A stretch of 64,000 nt of DNA from Streptomyces sp. NRRL S-1022 (GTDB lineage: Bacteria > Actinomycetota > Actinomycetes > Streptomycetales > Streptomycetaceae): the NCBI RefSeq assembly GCF_000720135.1, contig NZ_JOIU01000004.1, positions 124,001 to 188,000 of the forward strand, in the 5' to 3' direction. Shown here one piece after another: positions 24,147-32,874 of this stretch; the first letter of the stretch is position 1; each line of letters opens with the position of its first letter. Position numbers and translations under genes: made by a program. Below the pieces are notes generated by a model. That model saw only the letters and a list, made by a program, of their open reading frames with translations. It had not been told where the DNA came from and searched no databases.

Positions 24147-24908
24147 GTGACAGACAGTCTTGAGTACTCCGCCCTGCTGCAACTGATCGACGAGCGGTCG
24201 GCCGCGTTCCGGAGTGCGGTTGCCGCCGCGCCCAGCCTTGACGCGCCGGTGCCGTCCTGCCCCGAGTGGACGGTGTCCGATCTGGTGCAGCACCTGGGTA
24301 CGGGCCAGCGCTGGTGGGCCGCGATCGTCGCCGCGGGCCCGGCCGAGGCTCCGCCGGCCAAGGACGCCGCGGAGGTGCCCCGCGAGCTTGAGGCGCTGCT
24401 GGCCTGGTACGCCGAGTCGAACGAGCTGCTGCTGAGTGCGCTGCGCGAGGCCGGCCCGGAGCGCGAGTGCTGGACGTGGTGGGGCGCCGGCGTGTCGCCG
24501 GCGAACGCCTGGGGCGTTGCCCGGCGCCGGGTGCACGAGGTGCTGGTGCACACCTACGACGCCCAGCTCGCCGCAGGCGCCGTGCAGCCGATGCCGGCGG
24601 AGGTCGCGATCGACGGCGTGGCCGAGTTTCTCGACACCTGCAGCTCTACCCCGGCGGCCTGGCCGCACGAGGCCGCCACCATCCACTACCACGCCACCGA
24701 GGGCCGCTCCTGGCTCCTCGCGCTGGACGGCACCGGCGCCTGGCCCGCACCCCTCACGGACGACGCCGCGCCCGCCTCCGCTTCAGCCACGGGCACGGCC
24801 GAGCAGCTGCTCCTCTTCGTCTGGGGCCGCCTCACGCTGAGCGACCTGAAGATCCAGGGCGACCAGCAGGTGTTCGAGCAGCTGATCGCCTGGGAGCCCG
24901 AGGAGTAA
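24147..24908 (+). CDS. Maleylpyruvate isomerase family mycothiol-dependent enzyme (DinB-like)
   Basis: This 253-aa protein has CPEWTVSDLVQHLGTG near residue 34, with the first metal His, then RRVHEVLVHTYDAQL with further ligands near residue 130, as in MDMPI N-terminal four-helix domains. The C-terminal half (AATIHYHATEGRSWLLAL, ending LKIQGDQQVFEQLIAWEPEE) is the usual MDMPI C-terminal alpha/beta domain. Such proteins use mycothiol as thiol cofactor in isomerase or transferase reactions. The GTG start is not preceded by a good ribosome binding site; GATAGGT 8 nt upstream could be a -10 box of a leaderless message. Confidence 0.82.
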   Translation: MTDSLEYSALLQLIDERSAAFRSAVAAAPSLDAPVPSCPEWTVSDLVQHLGTGQRWWAAIVAAGPAEAPPAKDAAEVPRELEALLAWYAESNELLLSALREAGPERECWTWWGAGVSPANAWGVARRRVHEVLVHTYDAQLAAGAVQPMPAEVAIDGVAEFLDTCSSTPAAWPHEAATIHYHATEGRSWLLALDGTGAWPAPLTDDAAPASASATGTAEQLLLFVWGRLTLSDLKIQGDQQVFEQLIAWEPEE

Positions 24909-24926
24909 CCAGTCGGAGTGGACGCG

Positions 24927-25458
24927 ATGAACGATGACGCTCAGGTGCTGGACCTGCTGCACACCTTGGATCGGCTTCCCGCGCCGGACCACCTGGAGTT
25001 CCCCGAAGGCTTCGACTACCCGCTGGCCAGGGCACGAGCGATCCGGCTCAAGGACCGGCTGGACGAAGCCTTCGGACACCCGTGCAAACTTGACGACCAG
25101 ATACAAGACGCCAGTTACTACTTCAAGATCACTCTGCTGGCCGAGGCGACCGAGGCGCGCATCCCCGTGGGCGTGCGGCTGAGTAACTACGGCAACCTCG
25201 CGGTGGTCACCACCCCGATGCCCGACAGCCACGACGACCTGGACCAAGCCGTTCGGGGAGGTGCCCTGTCGGTAGCCGACCGTGGCCGGATCGAGGCCGC
25301 ACTCACCGAATTCGGCTACACGCTGATCCCCCCCACGGCTCCTGCACCGGCCCTACGACGGCGTGACGGACCTTGCCGAGGAAGGGCCCTGCTACGCCGG
25401 CTACGGCCCGTACCAAGGACGCGCGACCTGGTGGACCCGCTATTTCGAGCACTTGTGA
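24927..25458 (+). pseudogene. Hypothetical protein gene with a +1 frameshift at a C7 run
   Basis: An ATG at 24927 (good GGAG site) opens a frame of acidic, helical sequence (LDLLHTLDRLPAPDH, ASYYFKITLL, VGVRLSNYGNLAVV) up to LIPP. Beyond the seven C at 25328-25334 that frame turns into low-complexity Arg/Pro sequence. The neighbouring frame gives sensible sequence, LLHRPYDGVTDLAEEGPCYA and then YQGRATWWTRYFEHL with a stop at 25456-25458. One extra C thus explains the break. The natural product would be about 177 aa. Homopolymer sequencing error is possible. The family is not recognised; it lies 18 nt after the MDMPI gene, so they were probably co-transcribed. Confidence 0.65.
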
Positions 25459-25876
25459 CGCGCCACGTCCATGGCTGCCTGTACGTGAATGCCGGCGCAG
25501 GCCGGTCCGGCCGTGCGAACCCGTTCTTCGGAGTGACCCAGCCATCCGGCAGGTCGAGGGGTACGACCATCGCGGTGCCGGAGCCTTGGCCGTCCTCCAC
25601 AGTGATCACTGGCAGTCGGCGACCCAGCGTGACGTGACTAGCGCCTCGGGTGGGGGACACCGTTCCGGCTGTGGCTTCATCGTGGCGTAGGAGCGGTATC
25701 GTCGTGACTGAACTGAATTCTGACGGGCTTGCGTACCGGTCGTGCACGCCTCGACGGCATTCGCGCCGAGGTACTCGGTTTCACTTTCCGAGCCACACGC
25801 CGATCTGAGCTGAACATTCACGCTACGCCCGACCATGACGGATCTTCTCCGGGTGCTGAGGGACGAGAGGTCGCTC
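25459..25876. other. 418-nt gap, no gene assigned
   Basis: A minus frame starting at 25747 (MHDRYASPSEF, later VTLGRRLPVITVEDGQGSG) is open for some 100 codons before running antisense to the broken gene. It has no recognised domain, so it is left uncalled. Base composition here is less GC-skewed than in neighbouring genes. Confidence 0.3.
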
Positions 25877-26947
25877 ATGTCTCCTACCCTGCGCGCGCTG
25901 GTGGCCGTGGAGGCGGGTGAGCCCGCTGATGTGCTGCGGCTGGAATCCCGGCCCGTTCCCGCGCCGGGAGCCGGCCAGGCGCTGATGCGTGTGAGCGCGA
26001 CTCCGATTCACGCCAGTGATCTGCATGTGCTTCGTGGCCGCTACGGTTTCTCTCTCGACTTTCCGGCTGTCGGGGGGCACATGGAGTGTGTGGGTCGTGT
26101 CACGGCCCTGGGCCCTGACACCGCGGGACCGGAGGTCGGCGAGCGCGTGGTGTTTGCTGCGATCCCGGCGGTGCCCGGGGGCCATGCGGTCGGCACCTGG
26201 CAGGAATACCTCGTTGCCGATACGCGCCGGCTTCTTCCGGTGCCTGACCGTCTGAGCGACTTCAGCGCCTGCCAGCTCGCGGTCAACCCGTTGACCGCGC
26301 TGCTCCTCGTGACGCGCGAGCTCGACGCGGAGCCGGGTGAATGGCTGTTGCAGACGGCGGCGGGGTCCACCGTCGGCCGGCTCATCATTCAGCTGTGCAG
26401 GCATCTGGGAGTTCGCACCATCAATGTCGTGCGGCGGCGCGATGCCGTGGAGGAGATCAAGGCGTTCGGCGGTGACGCGGTCATTTGCACGGAGGACGAG
26501 GACTTGTCGCGCCGTGTGGCCGAGATAGCGGGACCGGCCGGCGTGCGGAAGGCCGTCGACTGTGTCGCCGGACCCGTGGGCGCCCAGGTGTCCCAGGCAC
26601 TGGCCCCTGGCGGAGAAGTCGTGGTCTACGGCGCGCTCTCGACCCATCGGCAGACCGACCCGGCGGCGCTGACGATCCCGCTGCAGGCGCGCTCGGTCAT
26701 CTACGAGACCAAAACTGTCCGTGGCTTCTGGCTGAACCGCTGGTTCGGCATCGCCTCACCCGAGGACGCGCTGCGCGCACTGTCCCAGGTCCGCCGGCTC
26801 GTCGCTGATGAGGTGCTGAGCATTCCCCAGGGCCGACCGTTCCCGCTCGAACGCTTCGCTGAGGCCGTCGCGTTCGCCGAAACACCCGCACACGGCACCA
26901 AGCCGCTCTTCGTCCTCCGAGACGACCAGGCCAACGAGGACATGTAG
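25877..26947 (+). CDS. Medium-chain reductase / zinc-free alcohol dehydrogenase-like (quinone or enoyl reductase type)
   Basis: This 356-aa MDR enzyme has an N-terminal GroES-like domain (ESRPVPAPGAGQALMRV, PIHASDLHVLRGRYG) and a Rossmann domain with QTAAGSTVGRLIIQLCRHLG at about 160-180. The usual catalytic-zinc Cys in the GroES part is absent, so it probably reduces a C=C bond with NADPH (quinone oxidoreductase or trans-2-enoyl-CoA reductase type). The ATG at 25877 follows GAGAGG; the open frame extends 14 codons upstream to an ATG without a site. It has no operon partner. Confidence 0.8.
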   Translation: MSPTLRALVAVEAGEPADVLRLESRPVPAPGAGQALMRVSATPIHASDLHVLRGRYGFSLDFPAVGGHMECVGRVTALGPDTAGPEVGERVVFAAIPAVPGGHAVGTWQEYLVADTRRLLPVPDRLSDFSACQLAVNPLTALLLVTRELDAEPGEWLLQTAAGSTVGRLIIQLCRHLGVRTINVVRRRDAVEEIKAFGGDAVICTEDEDLSRRVAEIAGPAGVRKAVDCVAGPVGAQVSQALAPGGEVVVYGALSTHRQTDPAALTIPLQARSVIYETKTVRGFWLNRWFGIASPEDALRALSQVRRLVADEVLSIPQGRPFPLERFAEAVAFAETPAHGTKPLFVLRDDQANEDM

Positions 26948-27237
26948 GAAGTGGCCCTACCCCCACCGGCCCGCGTCCGCGCATGAGATTCGGCTCCTCC
27001 GCTGGAGTGGGCTGTGAGTGGGCGCCCATCCCCAGATAAGCACTCAGACACAAATCGGCGCGGTCCGCAAGAAGTTGCTTCCGCTCAGGGGCAAGAGCGC
27101 AGATTTGACGGCGGCTTCGAGTGGTCACACGCGCTGAGGCCGTGGGGCCGGCCATCGGAGAACCGGGTGGTGGGCTGGACAAGCCACCGTATCGGCAGTC
27201 ACAGCACAACTGGCGTCACGGTGGGCGCGGGCCCCTC
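26948..27237. other. 290-nt convergent gap, nothing identified
   Basis: The stretch lies between the stops of the convergent reductase and LysE genes. It shows no convincing hairpin with T run and no coding signal. Local GC is lower than in flanking genes, in keeping with the accessory nature of the region. Confidence 0.3.
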
Positions 27238-27882
27238 TCAGGCGGAGACAGGGGTGCGGGACAGGGCGGTGCGCAGCGCGAAGACGCCGAGCAGGCCACC
27301 TGCCGCGAACCGCTGGGCGGTCATGGCGCGGGGCCGGACGGCCAGAAACCCCGACACCCGCGCTGCGCTCAACATGATCAGAGCGTTCACGGAGATCCCC
27401 ACGATGATCTGCACACCACCGAGCTGGAGCAGTTGCCCCCAGGCCGGACCTGCCTGCGGGTCCAGGAACTGGGGCAGAAGAGCGGCATACATAAGAGCGA
27501 TCTTGGGGTTGAGCAGGTTGGTCAGCAGCCCCATCGAGAACAGGCGGGCGTCGGAGACCGGAGACAGGTCCTGGGTCGGAGCGAAGGGCGAGCGGCCGCC
27601 GGGCCTGAGCATGCCCCAGGCGAGGTAGGCCAGGTAGGCGGCCCCGACAAGCTTGACCACCATGAACGCCACCGGCACGGCGGCGAACAGCGCGGACAGG
27701 CCCGCAGCCGCAGCCAGTAGATAGCACACGAACCCCACGGCAGTCCCACTGAGACTGACCAGGCCCGCTCTGCGGCCCTGGGTGATCGCGCGGGAGGCGA
27801 GGTGGATCATGTTCGGTCCCGGAGTCAGGGCCATGCCCAGTTCGACCAGGGCCACTCCTCCGACCGCGGTCAGAGTGATCAC
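27238..27882 (-). CDS. LysE/RhtB family exporter
   Basis: This 214-aa membrane protein has the family signature MALTPGPNMIHLASRAITQGRRAG cut across residues 17-40, and about six hydrophobic helices (VGFVCYLLAAAAGLSALFAAV, VAFMVVKLVGAAYLAYLAW, MGLLTNLLNPKIALMYAALL, LLQLGGVQIIVGISVNALIML and the ends). LNPK is the second conserved motif. Members export amino acids or homoserine lactone-type metabolites using the proton gradient. A GTG start with a strong AGGAGG site at 7-nt spacing fixes the N-terminus. The transported compound cannot be inferred. Confidence 0.87.
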   Translation of the reverse strand: MITLTAVGGVALVELGMALTPGPNMIHLASRAITQGRRAGLVSLSGTAVGFVCYLLAAAAGLSALFAAVPVAFMVVKLVGAAYLAYLAWGMLRPGGRSPFAPTQDLSPVSDARLFSMGLLTNLLNPKIALMYAALLPQFLDPQAGPAWGQLLQLGGVQIIVGISVNALIMLSAARVSGFLAVRPRAMTAQRFAAGGLLGVFALRTALSRTPVSA

Positions 27883-27925
27883 CGGTCAACCTCCTGGTCG
27901 TTCGTCGGCCCCCCGGTAGGGAATG

Positions 27926-27950
27926 GGCCGCCCGGTTTCCACGGGCGGCC
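27926..27950 (-). terminator. Hairpin GGCCGCCCG-n7-CGGGCGGCC
   Basis: A perfect 9-bp stem with a 7-nt loop lies between the LysE start and the phosphatase stop. Its position fits transcription end of the upstream minus-strand phosphatase gene, although no T run follows. Confidence 0.5.
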
Positions 27951-28139
27951 ACGAGGCACCACCAGAGCCCGTCTCGTCTGCTGCAGCATACGGTCTCGCC
28001 GCTCGGTATCCTCATGCACCCCAGCGCGGTCCACTCGTCCATCCCTCAAGGAGGTTGTGCAGCCGGGCAATGCCCCGCATGACGTGAGGGACCCCATCAC
28101 CTCTGAGCCGGTAATCCCGTGCTTTCCCGTGGCCGGGGA

Positions 28140-29261
28140 TCAGACTGCCAGGCGCCGGATGACGACTACGGCCGCGTCGTCTTCGAGGTGTCCGTGGACG
28201 TGGGCCAGTAAATCGTCCTGGAGAAGGCGCAGGAGTTCGTCGGGGTCGTCCTTGGCCCACTCGGGCGCCCGTTCGGTGAACGGGTAGAAGACGCCGTCGG
28301 CATTGCGTGCTTCGATGACGCCGTCCGTGTAGAGAAGCAGGAGGTCGCCGACTTCGAACGGGAACGTCTGGACGTCGTAGGCGGCGAGACCGAAGGGACC
28401 GCCGAGTCCGATCGGAAGGTGGCTCGCCTCGGGCACGAGGGGGGTGATGTGATTCCCGCGCAGGAGCAGCGGCGGCGGGTGGCCGCAATTGATGAGGTGG
28501 ACGACCGGGTCGTGGTCGGGGATGTCGAGCAGGATGGCAGTGGCGAAGTCCTCGTTGGTGTCCTGTTCTGCCTGTGGCCGCCACTGGCTGGTGTCCCAGC
28601 GGAACGCGGCGTCCAGGTGGACGGCGAGGCGGGGCAGGGTGGCCTGCCGATGGGCGGCTGCGCGGAAGGCGCCCAGCAGCAGGGCGGCGTTGTTGATCGC
28701 GGCCAGCCCGTTGCCGCGCACATCGCCGATGAGGAGCCGGGTGCTGTGGTGGTCGGTACGTGCGGCGGCGTACAGGTCTCCGCCCAGAGCGGCTTCTTCC
28801 TCGGCGGGGATGTACAGGCCGGCGATCCTCAGGCGGCCGCTGCGGGCGGGCAGTGGCTGCAGCAGCACGCTCTGCGCCGCCTCGGCCACGGACCGCACCT
28901 GGTGCAGCTGGCGCTCGCGTCGGTCCCGCACGACGCAGATGCCGACACAGATGGCGGAGACGACGATGAGAGCGGTGATCTGCGCCTCGATGTTGGCGGT
29001 GGGCAGGACCCCTCTGAGTACGCCGATCAGCACCTGGGCCGCCACCGCGAGCGCTCCCATGAGTGCCGTCATGCGGGCCCCCGCGAACGCCACCGTGATC
29101 GCCGGCGCCGCCACCAGCAGCGGTCCGAGGTGGATGTGCGGCGGAGCCAGTACGTCCACCACACAGACCGTGACGATCAGCCCCAAGGGGATCACCATCA
29201 GCGCGGGTGCGCGACCCGGTTGCCACGAACGCCGGAGGTCCGGCCACGGTCGAGAGGCCAT
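28140..29261 (-). CDS. Membrane PP2C-type (SpoIIE/RsbU) serine phosphatase
   Basis: This 373-aa protein has an N-terminal membrane part with about four spans (MVIPLGLIVTVCVVDVL; GPLLVAAPAITVAFAGA; ALMGALAVAAQVLIGVL; ITALIVVSAICVGICVV), then a PP2C domain. Its metal sites are seen in AALGGDLYAA, LIGDVRGNG, NCGHPPPLLL and LLLLYTDGVIEAR, ending with LEDDAAVVVIRR. Such phosphatases dephosphorylate anti-anti-sigma (STAS) proteins in partner-switching. No anti-sigma or STAS gene adjoins it; the nearest STAS proteins are at 36-37 kb. The ATG follows GGAAGG. Confidence 0.87.
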   Translation of the reverse strand: MASRPWPDLRRSWQPGRAPALMVIPLGLIVTVCVVDVLAPPHIHLGPLLVAAPAITVAFAGARMTALMGALAVAAQVLIGVLRGVLPTANIEAQITALIVVSAICVGICVVRDRRERQLHQVRSVAEAAQSVLLQPLPARSGRLRIAGLYIPAEEEAALGGDLYAAARTDHHSTRLLIGDVRGNGLAAINNAALLLGAFRAAAHRQATLPRLAVHLDAAFRWDTSQWRPQAEQDTNEDFATAILLDIPDHDPVVHLINCGHPPPLLLRGNHITPLVPEASHLPIGLGGPFGLAAYDVQTFPFEVGDLLLLYTDGVIEARNADGVFYPFTERAPEWAKDDPDELLRLLQDDLLAHVHGHLEDDAAVVVIRRLAV

Positions 29262-29394
29262 ACCACAAGCCTTCCACTCACCTTCGCATACGGAAATACG
29301 CCGCTCCGAGGGCCATGACGGTGCGAGACGTCGTCCGCCAGACGCTCAGGGCCGATCGGGTCACCGACAGCGATCAGGGGGCGCGTCGCTGCAC

Positions 29395-29549
29395 GGACCA
29401 ACTCCCCGACCTTCGACGAAGCCTCGCTCGCGTTCTTCCGTACCTCGATGGACAACCTCCTGGACGCGGCCCGGAAGGGCGGCGTCGGCCACTTCGTCAT
29501 CCTCTCGATCGTCGGCGTGGACCAGGTGCCGGAGCTGGACTACTACTCG
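29395..29549 (+). pseudogene. NmrA-type SDR fragment
   Basis: Frame reading gives NSPTFDEASLAFFRTSMDN, then GGVGHFVILSIVGVDQVPE and LDYYSW. This is an internal strip of the NAD(P)-binding SDRs that act on quinones or NmrA-like targets. Both the Rossmann GxxGxxG start and the C-terminal half are gone. It runs directly into the GTG of the broken nitroreductase, so a deletion has joined two genes. Confidence 0.65.
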
Positions 29550-30214
29550 TGGATGTCTATGAGGCGGTCACGAGCCGACGGGCGGTGCGCGGGTTCACCG
29601 ACCAGCCCGTCCCGAGAGGTGTGCTGGAGCGGGTGCTGTCGGCCGCGGCCTGGGCGCCGTCCGGATCGAACCTCCAACCGTGGCGCTCCTGCGTCGTGAC
29701 CGGTGGGCCGCTGGCCGAGCTCAAGAAGCGCGCCGGCGAGCGGGTGGCCGCTTGCCACCCCTGGGACGAGCGGGAGTACGAGATGTACCCGCCCGCACTG
29801 AAGTCTCCGTAACACGAGCGCCGATCCGCCTTCGGCCATGAGCGCTACAGCGCACTCGGTATCGAGCGCGAGGACTGGGAGGCGCGCCAGCGGGCAGCTG
29901 CGGCGAACTGGGACTGTTTCGGTGCGCCCGCCGCCCTGTTCTGTTACGCCGACCGCGACATGGGCCGGCCTCAGTGGTCCGACGTCGGCATGTATCTGCA
30001 GACGCTCATGCTGCTGCTGCGCGCCGAAGGGCTGCACAGTTACCCGCAGATGGCGTGGTCGGTGTACCGCAGGACTGTCGCGGAGATCCTGTCACCCCCG
30101 GACGAGCTCATCCTGCTCTGCGGGACGTCGATCGGCTTCGAGGCCCGCACGGTGGGCTACGTCCATACGGGCCGGGCACCGCTCGACGAGACCGTCACGT
30201 TCGTCGGGGGGTAG
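29549..30214 (+). pseudogene. Nitroreductase family gene with an in-frame TAA
   Basis: The 222-codon frame starts VDVYEAVTSRRAVRGFTDQP and carries WAPSGSNLQPW, the FMN/substrate motif. At codon 88 (29810-29812) a TAA interrupts KSP-*-HERRSAFG. The same frame then continues with normal nitroreductase sequence to the end: WDCFGAPAALFCY, GMYLQTLMLLLRAEGLHSYP, LGTS-like LCGTSIGFE and GRAPLDETVTFVGG. A single C-to-A or equivalent change at a Tyr codon explains it. The intact enzyme would be an FMN-dependent NAD(P)H reductase of about 221 aa. Confidence 0.8.
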
Positions 30215-30237
30215 GTCCATGACCTTGGAAGGGCACG

Positions 30238-30459
30238 TCATTCGCCTGTGGTGTCCTCGGCCTCCCAGCGCAGCAGGTCGCCCGGCTGGCACTTGAGCAC
30301 CTCGCAGAGCGCGGCGAGCGTTGCGAAGCGCACCGCCTTGGCCCGGCCGTTCTTGAGCACCGCCAGGTTGGCGGGCGTGATCCCTACGCGGTCCGCGAGC
30401 TCGCCCACGGACATCTTCCGCTTGGCCAGCATCACGTCGATGTCGACGGCGATCGGCAT
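30238..30459 (-). CDS. Small XRE/Cro-CI regulator (YozG-like)
   Basis: This 73-aa protein is one HTH domain: MLAKRKMSVGELADRVG, then ITPANLAVLKNGRAKAVRFATL, then CEVLKCQPGDLL. The ending is the common form of regulators paired with DUF2975 membrane proteins. Its ATG shares the A of the upstream gene's TGA (TGATG), so translation is coupled to the DUF2975 gene. Twin inverted repeats before that gene are probable binding sites of this protein. Confidence 0.88.
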   Translation of the reverse strand: MPIAVDIDVMLAKRKMSVGELADRVGITPANLAVLKNGRAKAVRFATLAALCEVLKCQPGDLLRWEAEDTTGE

Positions 30460-30950
30460 CAGATCACCTCGTCCAACTCGGCCCGCATCCGCGATGCTTC
30501 GACATCGCGCGCCACGGCCTGGGCAAGCAGCATCCTCAGCACGAGCACGATGAGCGCGACCCCCAGGATGGCCACGCCAACCCCGCCCATGATGACGGTG
30601 ACGCCCGGGTCGTCCCGCTGGCCCGGCGCATTGAGGGCCGTGACCGTGAACCACACGAGGGCAGCCGCCACGATCGCGCCGATCACGCCGTCCACGTACC
30701 GGAAGGCGGCGTGGGAGAACACGGTTCCGCGTCGCACCATCGCAACCAGCCGCCATACGCAGACCACGGCGATCTGGACCGCCACCATGCCCAGGATCGT
30801 GACCACGCGCAGCGCGGTCAGCGGGAGCGACCCGTCCTCCGGGTCACTCCCGCTGGCCAATGTCCACACCATCCCTGCCTGAACGAAGACGGTGCCGGCG
30901 AGCACCACCACGAGCACGGCGCGCAGCGCGCACACGGTCAGCTTTCCCAT
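30459..30950 (-). CDS. DUF2975 membrane protein
   Basis: This 163-aa protein has four hydrophobic spans (VLVVVLAGTVFVQAGMVWTL; VVTILGMVAVQIAVVCVW; YVDGVIGAIVAAALVWFT; GGVGVAILGVALIVLVLRMLL) and a charged C-terminus with AVARDVEASRMRAELDEVI. That matches DUF2975, which is almost always encoded with a small XRE regulator as here. The function is unknown; the pair may sense an envelope or membrane state. The ATG follows AAGGATGGG. The promoter carries two operator-like repeats. Confidence 0.85.
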   Translation of the reverse strand: MGKLTVCALRAVLVVVLAGTVFVQAGMVWTLASGSDPEDGSLPLTALRVVTILGMVAVQIAVVCVWRLVAMVRRGTVFSHAAFRYVDGVIGAIVAAALVWFTVTALNAPGQRDDPGVTVIMGGVGVAILGVALIVLVLRMLLAQAVARDVEASRMRAELDEVI

Positions 30951-30961
30951 GACCCATCCTT

Positions 30962-30978
30962 CCATCGAAACGCGATGG
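30962..30978. promoter_or_regulatory. Operator candidate CCATCGAAACGCGATGG (proximal)
   Basis: A 17-bp inverted repeat with 6-bp perfect arms lies 12 nt upstream of the DUF2975 start. Its centre is 21 bp from that of the second repeat, two turns of DNA on the same face. XRE dimers bind such repeats. Confidence 0.6.
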
Positions 30979-30982
30979 AAAT

Positions 30983-30999
30983 CTATCGAGATTCGATAG
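30983..30999. promoter_or_regulatory. Operator candidate CTATCGAGATTCGATAG (distal)
   Basis: A 17-bp inverted repeat with 7-bp perfect arms shares the ATCGA..TCGAT-like core with the neighbouring repeat. Together they frame a likely promoter of the DUF2975/XRE pair. Confidence 0.65.
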
Positions 31000-31302
31000 G
31001 CGAAGCAAGGGGGTGGGACGCGGGGGCGGGAGTTTCGCATGATGGCGGGACGTCGCCGTCTCCAGTGGCGTGGCCACGCTCGAACGGTGCAACAGGAAGT
31101 GCGGCATCCGCGGTAAGCGACCTCGCGGCGCGGGGCGCAGCGCGATGGGCTTCGAAGCGGTGGGAACCACCCGGGGCCTCGGCGGAGCCGGGGCCGTCCC
31201 TCGCCACCGCCGGAACCCCCGGGTCATCACCGCCACCGTCTCCATTCCGGAGCCCGGTACGCCAGGAGGGCCTTTGGGCACATATGGCTCGGGCGCGTTC
31301 CG

Positions 31303-31332
31303 GCGGGCCTGCGGGCCTGCGGGCCTGCGGGC
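31303..31332. repeat. Short tandem repeat GCGGGCCT x about 3.75
   Basis: Three perfect 8-bp units plus six bases lie in the non-coding stretch before the NmrA-like gene. There is no gene between 30951 and 31410; the rest of that 460-nt gap has only chance open frames. Confidence 0.6.
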
Positions 31333-31410
31333 GACCGACAGGGCCCAAGGCCGGACGGTCGCGAGCGGGCCGGACGAACACACCGGTCCGAGAGACAGGA
31401 GGTGATCGAC

Positions 31411-32325
31411 ATGGACGTACGGCCCATCCTTGTCACGGGCGTGGGTGGCACGGTCGGCGGGGTCGGACGCATGGTCCTGGACCATGTGCGGGCGCATGGT
31501 GTGCCGGCGCGGGCTCTGCTGCATCACGAAGACGAGCGGGCCGCGGCGCTGCGGGCCCTGGGCGGGGTGGAGGTGGTGGTCGGCGACCTCACGCGTGGCG
31601 CCGACGTGGTGAAGGCGCTGGCGGGCTGCCGCCGGGCCTACTTCGGGATGGGTGTGTCACCGACGTACCTGGAGGCCGCTACGACGGTCGCGGCGGCCGT
31701 CCGGGACAGTGGTGACCTTGATCTGCTGGTGAGCATCTCGCAGATGACGGTGTCCCAGATGAGCCTCACCAGCGCCGGCGAATCCCACCAGCAGCGACTG
31801 CACTGGCTGTCCGAGCACGTTCTCGACTGGTCGGGGGTACCGGTCGTGCATGTGCGGCCCACGGTGTTCATGGAGAATCCGCTCTTCGCCCGGGTGGCCG
31901 TCGCCTCGGCCCTGCGGGACGGCACCATCCGCCTCCCGTTCGGCTCCGCCCGGACCTCCCCGGTCGCCGCGGCCGACGTGGCGGAGGTGATCGCCCACCT
32001 CCTGCTCGCCCCGTCCTCGCCGTCCCGCCGGGTCTACGAACTGACCGGGGCGCGCGCCCGCGACATGGCAGCCATCGCCGCCGAGTTCTCCGCAGCCCTC
32101 GGCCGTCCCGTGACCTACGTCGACGTGCCGTACGAGGAGTGGCTGGAGGAAGACCTGAAGAAGCAGGACCTGCCACCCCACGTCTTCGAGCACATCGCCA
32201 CCATGGCAAGGCTGCACCGCGAGAACCGCTACAACCGCGCCACGAACGACGTCACCGAACTCCTCGGACGCCCTCCCCTGGGGTTCGACCATCTCCTGCG
32301 GAACACACCCACGGCGCAAACATGA
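31411..32325 (+). CDS. NmrA-like NAD(P)-binding SDR
   Basis: This 304-aa atypical SDR starts with the Rossmann motif ILVTGVGGTVGGVGRMVLDH. It has GDLTRGADVVKALAGC as the second nucleotide strand and VVHVRPTVFMENPLF as the core region typical of NmrA/quinone oxidoreductase 2-like proteins. The Tyr-x3-Lys pair of catalytic SDRs is not visible, so it may be a redox sensor or a reductase of another type. The AGGAGG site 7 nt before the ATG at 31411 sets the start; a GTG nine nt upstream is also in frame. It has no operon partner. Confidence 0.82.
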   Translation: MDVRPILVTGVGGTVGGVGRMVLDHVRAHGVPARALLHHEDERAAALRALGGVEVVVGDLTRGADVVKALAGCRRAYFGMGVSPTYLEAATTVAAAVRDSGDLDLLVSISQMTVSQMSLTSAGESHQQRLHWLSEHVLDWSGVPVVHVRPTVFMENPLFARVAVASALRDGTIRLPFGSARTSPVAAADVAEVIAHLLLAPSSPSRRVYELTGARARDMAAIAAEFSAALGRPVTYVDVPYEEWLEEDLKKQDLPPHVFEHIATMARLHRENRYNRATNDVTELLGRPPLGFDHLLRNTPTAQT

Positions 32326-32874
32326 CGGAGTGCTCCGCAGCCTCCGCCTCGAACCGGCCTCGGATGCGGTCCGTGAACTCGCGGATGCCGGATGGCCACG
32401 CATGCTGCCGTCTGGAGAACGCCCGGCGCAGGTCCGAGTGGAGGGCCCTGCCCTACTCGCGCATCACCCGGCTCGCCCGGACCGATTGCAGGCCGCCGAC
32501 TCGGACCTACGCGTCGCCTGCCGTGCCCGCCCGGCCTCACACCTGACGCGGGAGTGCGGGATCCACCGTTCCACCCTCCTCACGACCCTTGATCAATTGG
32601 CACGCATGCGCCTTCTCACGTACTGGATCGCTGATCAGGCACCCGAGGACCTGCGGTGGATTGACGCGGTCGGTCGCCGGGATCCGAGCGACCGGAGTCA
32701 TCGTCTCTTCGAGCCACCGTGGGACGGATGATGGCATGCTACTTGGGGCCGCACGCTCCCAAGGATGCTCGACCGCGGCCCCAGCCTTCGCAGAGCGGTC
32801 CTCCTCGGGAAACAACCGATGATCTCGATGCCAACCATCCCTCTTTTGTGCCAACAAGGCTCAGTCGCAGGGGG
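32326..32874. other. 549-nt stretch with a possible HTH gene remnant
   Basis: A plus frame at about 32330-32731 has a helix-turn-helix-like piece, SHLTRECGIHRSTLLTTLDQ followed by LARMRLLTYWIAD and APEDLRW. The rest is compositionally odd and no start or ribosome binding site is convincing. It may be the remains of a regulator or mobile-element gene. No intact gene is called. Confidence 0.3.

Noticed and set aside
25316..25747. Minus-strand open frame MHDRYASPSEF...
   Set aside because: It has no ribosome binding site, no recognised family, and its second half is antisense to the broken plus-strand gene.
31303..31332. GCGGGCCT tandem repeat considered as a CRISPR-like or attachment site
   Set aside because: The units are 8 bp without spacers and no integrase, cas gene or tRNA is near.
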